Below, piece after piece: positions 58,530 through 64,000 of a stretch of 64,000 nt of DNA. The stretch covers positions 1,306,001 to 1,370,000 of the forward strand of contig NZ_CP137157.1 in assembly GCF_040581405.1 (NCBI RefSeq), written 5' to 3'. The DNA comes from Komagataeibacter sucrofermentans DSM 15973. Its GTDB lineage: Bacteria; Pseudomonadota; Alphaproteobacteria; Acetobacterales; Acetobacteraceae. A model generated the notes under the pieces. That model saw only the letters and a program-made list of their open reading frames with translations, had not been told where the DNA came from and ran no database searches. Both the position numbers and the translations under genes were made by a program. Every line of letters starts with the position of its first letter. Positions within the stretch are counted from its first letter, which is position 1.

Positions 58530-60042
58530 GGCGGCTGTCCCTTCGCAGGATGTCATACCGCCCTGTATCGGCGCACGGTTCGTGTGCGAGCACCAGGGCC
58601 TGTGGGGCATCAAGCCGGGGAACCACGGTTCTCTTGGCATCGATCAGGCGATGAAGCGTATTGAGAACATGGGTCTTGGTCGCCACGCCGTCTTCAAGTG
58701 CCAGTTCAACCGCGCAGAGGACAGCCTGCTCATCATGCTGCAGCACAAGGGCCAGGATTTCAGCCATTTCCCGGTCGCCTCCAGGCCGCCTGAGCAGTTG
58801 ATCCTGCAGGGTCCGGAAGGCGGCTGGCAATTCGGTAAACGGCGCGCCATTGCGCAGGGCGCCCGGTTTGCGCTGGATGACCGCCAGATAATGCCGCCAG
58901 TCATACACCGTGCGGCCTGGCACACCATGCGAACGCGTGATGATCCGGTCATGCACGCACAGAACCTGCCCTTCGGCGATAATGCGTAGCCTGTCGGGAT
59001 AAACCCGCAGGCTGACCGGACGATTGGCAAAGGAGGCCGGCACGCTGTAGCGATTGCCTTCGAACTGGATCAGGCAGGTTGGTGAGACGCGCTTGGTCTG
59101 TTCGACAAACCCGTCAAAGGGCCGCCCCGGGATCATGAGGTGGGGACGTTCGCTGGCATGGACCTCGGAGACGCTGTGCGGCAATTCAGCATGCTGCAGC
59201 CGTTCCCAACAGTCCAGGCAGCGGGCTTCCAGCCAGGCGTTCAGCGCCCCCAGATCAGGAAAGGCAGGCAGATCCTGCCAGATCTGGCGCCGGGCATCCT
59301 GCACGGTCTTCTCGATCTGCCCTTTCTCCCATCCGGCTGCCGGATTGCAGAAGGTCGCCTCGAACAGATAATGGCTGGCCAGGGCCATGAAGCGCAGATT
59401 GACCTGACGTGCCTTGCCCGACCCAATCCGGTCCACGGCGGTCTTCATGTTGTCAAAAATACCCCGCCGCGGCACGCCACCGAGCACGCGGAAGGCCTCG
59501 GTAAGCGCATCGAAAAGCATCTCGTGGGTCTGCAGGGGATAGGCCCTGAGTATGAAGGCCCGGCTGAAGGACAGTTTGGTGTGGGCAACCTGCAGCTTGA
59601 CGCGATGCCCGGCAATCACCGCCCAGTCCTCGCCCCAGTCGAACTGGAAGGCTTCCCCGGGCTGGAAGCACAGGGGCACGAAAACACCCCGACCCGTTGT
59701 CTGGCGTGCCTGGCGCTGTTCGTGTTTCCACTGCCGGATGAAAGCGGCCACCCGTCCGTAGGACCCATCATAACCCAGCGCCACAAGGTCTTCATGCAGT
59801 CGTCGCGCCGTGCGCCGGTTCTTGCGGGGGCGAGCGGCTTCCAGGACCAGCCATCCCCTCAGCCTGTCAGCAAACGGGTCCAGTCGGCTGGGACGTTCGG
59901 GAACCTGAAACCGTGGTTCAATACTCTGTGCCCGGAGATATTTCCGGATCGTATTGCGTGACAGTCCCGTCCGGCGTTCGATCTCGCGGATCGGAAGATG
60001 ATCCCGGCAGTGCCACCGACGGATCACACTCAGAAGCTCCAT
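58519..60042 (-). CDS. istA: IS21 transposase IstA
   Basis: 507 residues. The N-terminal helix-turn-helix ([20 protein letters not shown]) binds the ends; the DDE core includes [11 protein letters not shown] and [16 protein letters not shown] with the later Glu in [16 protein letters not shown]. The ATG at 60,042 follows GAGGAG; a GTG three codons earlier is too close to that site. Intact, so the IS may be active. Confidence 0.95.
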   Translation of the reverse strand: MELLSVIRRWHCRDHLPIREIERRTGLSRNTIRKYLRAQSIEPRFQVPERPSRLDPFADRLRGWLVLEAARPRKNRRTARRLHEDLVALGYDGSYGRVAAFIRQWKHEQRQARQTTGRGVFVPLCFQPGEAFQFDWGEDWAVIAGHRVKLQVAHTKLSFSRAFILRAYPLQTHEMLFDALTEAFRVLGGVPRRGIFDNMKTAVDRIGSGKARQVNLRFMALASHYLFEATFCNPAAGWEKGQIEKTVQDARRQIWQDLPAFPDLGALNAWLEARCLDCWERLQHAELPHSVSEVHASERPHLMIPGRPFDGFVEQTKRVSPTCLIQFEGNRYSVPASFANRPVSLRVYPDRLRIIAEGQVLCVHDRIITRSHGVPGRTVYDWRHYLAVIQRKPGALRNGAPFTELPAAFRTLQDQLLRRPGGDREMAEILALVLQHDEQAVLCAVELALEDGVATKTHVLNTLHRLIDAKRTVVPRLDAPQALVLAHEPCADTGRYDILRRDSRHAS

Positions 60043-60154
60043 GTCAATCACTCCTCAAACCCCCAGCAGATGCTGCCGGGGAGTGTGAAGGCATGGGTCA
60101 AATCTCGATGAAAATTTCCGCCCTACCCGGGTCAGTTCTCAGTGAAAATCAACA

Positions 60155-60724
60155 ATCAATCGGTAGCTTGCCAAATGCCTGAGCGGCATCACAATGAAAG
60201 AGCGCGCCTTGCCCCTGCGCCATGTCTGCTACTGTCTTGACGGGCTGGATAACGCCGGTTTCATTATTCACATACATGATGGAGACAAGTAATGTCCGAT
60301 CATCAATCAGGGTTGCAAGCCCAGCGAGATCAATAACGCCATCATGCTGAACGGGAGCGTGCACAACCTCAAGCCCCATGGCGGTTAAAGAGCGCGCGGT
60401 TTCAAGAATAGATTTATGTTCAATGGCGCTGACAACAATGCGATTTCGTTTTTTATCATTGAGCATGCCCCATTGCGCAATGCCCCGAAGAACGAGATTG
60501 TTTGCTTCAGTTGCGCCTGAAGTAAAAAAAATTTCAGCCGGAAGCGCGCCAATCAGATCAGCCACCTGCGCGCGGGCCGTATCGATGCGGGCTAACGCCT
60601 GCGTGCCTGCAATATGGGGTGATGCGGCATTGCCTACCAGGGAGAGAGCCTCTGTCATATGCGACAGGACGTAGGGCGAGAGTGGCGTCGTAGAAAAATT
60701 ATCAATGTAAATAAAATCTGCCAT
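60155..60724 (-). pseudogene. Cysteine desulfurase (NifS/IscS/DndA type), truncated by IS21
   Basis: 190 codons remain: MADFIYIDNFSTTPLSPYVL at the N terminus, IFFTSGATEANNLVLRGIAQ (PLP-phosphate binding), VSAIEHKSILE, SIMYVNNETG and FHCDAAQAFGKLPID (PLP-ring Asp/Gln). The frame then runs into the IS end. The PLP-binding lysine and the catalytic Cys loop that follow are lost, so the product is inactive. The DNA is less GC-rich than host genes, suggesting acquired origin. Which desulfurase subfamily it was cannot be told. Confidence 0.88.
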
Positions 60725-60730
60725 TTTCAA

Positions 60731-60905
60731 ATCCGATAAATCAAAAATAATTCAAGCAGGTAATGCGCATGATCCAAGTATAAAATGGTGGATAAGGAAT
60801 AAAGTTTTTGGTGAAGATTTTTTCAAGAAGCTTCAAAGGAGCGCTGCCTTTTAAAAGAGACAGCACCTCGGAGCCTTGATTCAACACGTTGTATCCAACC
60901 CGTTT
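60731..60905. repeat. Intergenic region with dispersed-palindrome sequence
   Basis: AAAGTTTTTGGTGAAG, then TTTTTTC..GAAGCTTC and GCGCTGCCTTTTAAAAG with imperfect AGACAGCAC form the kind of degenerate stem-loop I recall as dispersed between genes in Komagataeibacter. The last part resembles the palindrome at 274-298. No gene is seen in this interval. Confidence 0.5.
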
Positions 60906-61724
60906 CTAATCGACTTTCTGGAACTTCAACTCAAAATTATCGCCCTCGCCAATTGCCTGATATTTGGCATGATCAACAGCGCCGAGCGCGTAAGTGGGCG
61001 GCAGTGTCCATACGCCTTTAGGCCAGTCCGTCGTATCTCTGGGGTTGGCGGCGACTTCCGAGGTGCCAACGAGTTTGAATCCCGCCCGTTCAATGAGCGC
61101 AATCGCGTAATCCTGCCGCACGTACCCACTTCTGACAGTGGGGTCCTGCGGGCCGGTCGGGCGGGCGCGATGGTCTTCCACGCCAAAGATGCCGCCGGGC
61201 CTGAGCGCCTTGTGCACTGCCGCGAGCAGCGCAGGCGCATCGTTATCCTTCATCCAGTTATGAATATTGCGGAAGGTCAGGATAACATCAGCGCTACCAG
61301 CCGGTGCGAGATCAGGGTGATCGTGCCCGAACTGCGTGTAATGGATCTGATCATAAAGTGCCGGATGCGCGTCGATCTTCGCTTTCGTGGTGGCGGGCCA
61401 GTCCGCGTATTCGCGTTCGACCTTTGTACCATCAGCGACACCCATGGCGGCATAGTAGGTGCCATGGGTGCGCAGCAGGGGGGCGAGAATTTCGGTCCAG
61501 TAACCACTGCCGGGCCAGATCTCGACAACCGTGGAATGCGGCGTGACGCCGTAAAAGGAAAGCAGTTCGTAAGGGTGGCGGGCGCTATCACGTCTGACCA
61601 GATCGGGGTCGCGGGTGGTGGCTGTCACCGCGTCGTGCAGGGGCTGGTCAACGGGTGGCGCCGCCATGGCGGGCCCGGCGAGGGCAAGGCAGGCGATGGC
61701 GTAAAATGCATTCCGCATGGGCAT
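60906..61724 (-). CDS. Exported class I SAM-dependent methyltransferase-like protein
   Basis: 272 residues with a signal peptide (MPMRNAFYAIACLALAGPAM then AAPP). The mature protein has VVEIWPGSGYWTEILAPLLR (SAM-binding motif I, Trp instead of the usual GxGxG first position), SADVILTFRNIHNWM and HKALRPGGIFGVEDH. Proteins with this fold and a signal peptide occur in many Proteobacteria; their substrate is unknown and SAM availability in the periplasm is doubtful. GAGGA nine bases before the ATG supports the start. Confidence 0.82.
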   Translation of the reverse strand: MPMRNAFYAIACLALAGPAMAAPPVDQPLHDAVTATTRDPDLVRRDSARHPYELLSFYGVTPHSTVVEIWPGSGYWTEILAPLLRTHGTYYAAMGVADGTKVEREYADWPATTKAKIDAHPALYDQIHYTQFGHDHPDLAPAGSADVILTFRNIHNWMKDNDAPALLAAVHKALRPGGIFGVEDHRARPTGPQDPTVRSGYVRQDYAIALIERAGFKLVGTSEVAANPRDTTDWPKGVWTLPPTYALGAVDHAKYQAIGEGDNFELKFQKVD

Positions 61725-61974
61725 GTTTTCCGATCCTCGCAGGCGTGGCGTTTACGGTCCTGAGCCTAGCACATCGTGCGCCGCGCAGGCCAGCAGCGCC
61801 AGCCCTGCCCGCCTGCCTGTCAGGCCGTGGCGCGTGGTCAGGGGCAAAAACCGGCATCTGGCATGTCGCGCTGCGTTGACGTGGCACAGTGCCCCCCGTA
61901 ATAGTCCGCCCTCCCGCACCAGCGAAGCCCGAACAGGCGTAGCCTTTACAAAGCGCCGGAGGCGCTGCTTGACC

Positions 61975-63270
61975 ATGTCCATGACTTTTGCCGATCTTGC
62001 CCTGGCGCCAGAACTCCTGAGCGCATTGGCCGAGGAAGGCTACGCCCGCCCTACCCCGATCCAGGCCGGGTCCATTCCGATGCTGCTGACAGGCCGTGAC
62101 CTGCTGGGCATGGCCCAGACCGGCACGGGCAAGACCGCCTCGTTTGCGCTGCCGCTGCTCCATCGCCTTGCCATGAACCCCCGCCCTGCCCCCAAAGGTG
62201 GCGCGCGCGTGCTGGTGCTGGCCCCCACGCGTGAACTGGTGTCGCAGATCGCTGATGGCTTTACGGGCTTCGGGCGGCATCTCAAGCCCAGCATCACGAC
62301 CATTTTTGGCGGCGTCAGCCCGTTTCACCAGATCAATGCGCTCAAAGAAGGCGTGGACATCATCGTAGCCACACCCGGGCGGTTGCTGGACCTGATTACC
62401 CAGGGTGCGTGCGACCTGTCGCAGCTTGAGGCCCTGGTGCTGGATGAGGCGGACCAGATGCTCGACATGGGCTTTGCCAAGCCCATCGAGCGTATTGTCG
62501 CAACCCTGCCCGCAGCGCGGCAGACCGTGCTGTTTTCAGCCACCATGCCCAAATCCATTACGGCGCTGGCCGAGAGCCTGCTGCGCGATCCGGCCCGGGT
62601 CGAGATTACGCCGCCCTCCACCACCGTGGAGCGGATTGAACAGTCGGTCATGTTTGTTGATGCGGCTGACAAGAAGGCCGCCCTGCTCGAACTGCTGCGC
62701 ACGCCGGGCATGGGCCAGGCCGTGGTCTTTACCCTGCAGAAGAACATTGCCAACGAAGTCTGCGCCTTCATTACCGAGGCGGGCATCACGGCCGAGGCCC
62801 TGCATGGCAACAAGTCACAGGGGCAGCGCGAGCGCGCGCTCGAGGCCTTCCGGTGTGGTACGGCGCAGGTTCTGGTGGCAACCGACATCGCGGCGCGTGG
62901 CATTGATGTCGATACGGTGACGCATGTGTTCAACCATGATCTGCCCAGCCTGCCTGAAAGCTATGTCCACCGCATTGGCCGCACCGGGCGCGCGGGCCGC
63001 ACGGGCTTTGCCATAACGCTGTGCGATGCTGAGCAGCGCGCCTGGCTGCATGACGTGGAGCGTGAAATCGGTCGCCCGCTGGACGTGCAGGCCGACCATC
63101 CGTGGCATTCGGAGGCCGCGCGTAACTCCACCATGCGCGCCCCCGTGCTTGGGGGCGGCCCGGTCAAGCAGATCAAGCCGCCGAAAAAGCGCGAGCGCAA
63201 GGTCTGGACCGAGGAAGAGAAGAACGCGGCCCGTGCAGCTGCCGCTGCGGCCAAAGCTGCCAAAGCCTGA
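61975..63270 (+). CDS. DEAD-box ATP-dependent RNA helicase (RhlE-like)
   Basis: 431 residues. Q motif ARPTPIQAGSIP, motif I AQTGTGKTASF, APTRELVSQ, motif II VLDEADQMLDMGF, FSATMPKS, ATDIAARGIDVDTV and HRIGRTGRAGRTG are all present, with a basic Lys/Arg-rich tail (PPKKRERKVWTEEEKNAARA). The role is likely ribosome assembly or RNA turnover, including cold growth. GGAGG 12 bases before the ATG at 61,975 supports the start over a longer upstream reading. Confidence 0.93.
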   Translation: MSMTFADLALAPELLSALAEEGYARPTPIQAGSIPMLLTGRDLLGMAQTGTGKTASFALPLLHRLAMNPRPAPKGGARVLVLAPTRELVSQIADGFTGFGRHLKPSITTIFGGVSPFHQINALKEGVDIIVATPGRLLDLITQGACDLSQLEALVLDEADQMLDMGFAKPIERIVATLPAARQTVLFSATMPKSITALAESLLRDPARVEITPPSTTVERIEQSVMFVDAADKKAALLELLRTPGMGQAVVFTLQKNIANEVCAFITEAGITAEALHGNKSQGQRERALEAFRCGTAQVLVATDIAARGIDVDTVTHVFNHDLPSLPESYVHRIGRTGRAGRTGFAITLCDAEQRAWLHDVEREIGRPLDVQADHPWHSEAARNSTMRAPVLGGGPVKQIKPPKKRERKVWTEEEKNAARAAAAAAKAAKA

Positions 63271-63340
63271 TCCGGCTGCCTGATGGCGCATTGGCGCGGC
63301 TTGCGGTTCTGTCCGCTACCGCGCCAATCGCACGCTTTGC

Positions 63341-64000
63341 TCAGGCAGGCACAAGAGCTTCCGGAATGGGCCTGAGAACTGGCGGCGCCTGCCAGCTTCC
63401 CGTATCAACATTCTCGATCTCTCCATCGATCTCGCTGACAACCTGCCGCGCAAACGGGCCAAGATGCAGGTAGAGCGCGCTGGTCATGACCACATAGGGC
63501 AATGCCCTGGGGTTATGCAGCGCGCAATCGAGCATCATCCGCCAGAATGGCCCAAGCGTGCCAGGTCCCGCGCGGTGAATGCGCAGCACAAGCCGCATGA
63601 AACTGCGCAGGTCGCCTTTCACCATCCGGTGGCTGCGTTTGCGCCCGAGCATGCGCCCCAGCCTGCGCACGCGGCCAAAATAGGCTTTTGGGTCATAAAT
63701 TGTCTTGAGTACTGTCCTGTAATCGCTCAGCACATCGCGGCGCGGCCGTTTTGTCTCGAAATTGAGGCCCGCGGTGCACTGGTCGCCCGACTGGGTCTGC
63801 TCACTGCCCGAAAACAGCCGCCCTTCGGCCAGCAGGCGGCGCGTCAACTGGGTTGTGGGCAGCGCATAAAGCAGGCCGACCATGCAGACCGGGATCGAGG
63901 TGTCCTCGATACATTCGATCATGCCAGGGGCGACGCTGCCCTTCTCGCTGTCAAACCCCACGATGAAGCCCGCATTCACGAAAATTCCGGCCTTGTGGAT
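63341..64000 (-). CDS. B12-binding radical SAM protein, C-terminal part
   Basis: 220 codons are in view and the frame is still open at the window edge (IHKAGIFVNAGFIVGFDSE). IPVCMVGLLYALPTTQLTRR and the following RLLAEGRLF are typical of the end of the radical SAM barrel, with a DUF4070-like C terminus (KTIYDPKAYFGRVRRLGRML). Family members act on hopanoids and other lipids or natural products. The cobalamin and iron-sulfur domains would lie beyond the window, so the substrate cannot be inferred. Confidence 0.8.
   Translation of the reverse strand: MHKAGIFVNAGFIVGFDSEKGSVAPGMIECIEDTSIPVCMVGLLYALPTTQLTRRLLAEGRLFSGSEQTQSGDQCTAGLNFETKRPRRDVLSDYRTVLKTIYDPKAYFGRVRRLGRMLGRKRSHRMVKGDLRSFMRLVLRIHRAGPGTLGPFWRMMLDCALHNPRALPYVVMTSALYLHLGPFARQVVSEIDGEIENVDTGSWQAPPVLRPIPEALVPA

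Larger units (their letters stand above)
57664..60154. mobile_element. IS21-family insertion sequence, complete
   Basis: 2,491 bp with perfect 30-bp terminal inverted repeats starting TGTTGATTTTCACTGAGAAC and ending ...CCCGGGT; the right end is the exact complement. It carries istA and istB in the usual overlapping order. No 4-8 bp target duplication is present: the left flank ends CCACG and the right flank begins ATCAA. So the two flanks were not one original target. Confidence 0.93.

Noticed and set aside
57664-60154. Target-site duplication of the IS21 element
   Set aside because: Bases flanking both ends were compared (CCACG and ATCAA); no direct repeat of 4-8 bp exists.

Overview
The window looks like a chromosomal stretch of an acetic acid bacterium (Acetobacteraceae, most likely the Komagataeibacter/Gluconacetobacter group). 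The host backbone is GC-rich, pairs a fused dihydroxyacetone kinase with an aquaporin-type channel, carries a gatCAB operon, and has intergenic palindromes of a kind I associate with Komagataeibacter. The genus is an inference and was not tested by any search.

Layout. 1-7,050 is host chromosome: the end of a PhnA/YjdM protein, dihydroxyacetone kinase, an aquaporin, ruvX and gatCAB, followed by tRNA-Ser(GCU) at 7,056-7,148. This tRNA gene is an integration hot spot. Its 3' part recurs at 49,463-49,526 and 57,450-57,510, so three elements are stacked in tandem.

Element 1 (about 7.1-49.5 kb) is a complete-looking myovirus-type prophage. It has a leftward, stop-start-overlapped early operon ending in excisionase and integrase (with a proteasome-like peptidase inside), a CI/Cro-like switch with a palindromic operator, and rightward replication genes around a DnaB helicase with a four-dyad, 30-bp-spaced repeat array upstream. 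A lambda-type head module follows (Nu1/GpA terminase, gpW, portal, S49 protease, decoration, capsid E), then a Mu-type contractile tail (DUF2635, sheath, tube, frameshifted chaperones, tape measure, gpN, gp44-gp48, fibre), lysis genes and small lipoprotein/membrane genes. Near its right end it carries an AT-rich, oppositely oriented two-gene cassette (DGQHR-domain protein plus HEPN-like protein) with its own promoter, and a MESH1-like HD hydrolase.

Element 2 (about 49.5-57.5 kb) is AT-rich and plasmid-like: MobC, relaxase, a rolling-circle (HUH) Rep, several small unknown proteins, a hairpin cluster, a DUF4062 cargo gene and its own tyrosine integrase. Element 3 is only a relic. The last codons of an integrase related to that of element 1 are cut by a complete IS21-family element (57,664-60,154), whose other side abuts half of a cysteine desulfurase gene. 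No target duplication is visible, so a deletion or rearrangement probably joined these flanks.

Host chromosome appears to resume by about 60.9 kb with an exported methyltransferase, a DEAD-box RNA helicase and the end of a B12-binding radical SAM protein. The best candidates for an undescribed system are the DGQHR/HEPN-like operon in the prophage and the DUF4062 gene in the mobilizable element. Both are accessory genes placed where defence cargo is typically found.
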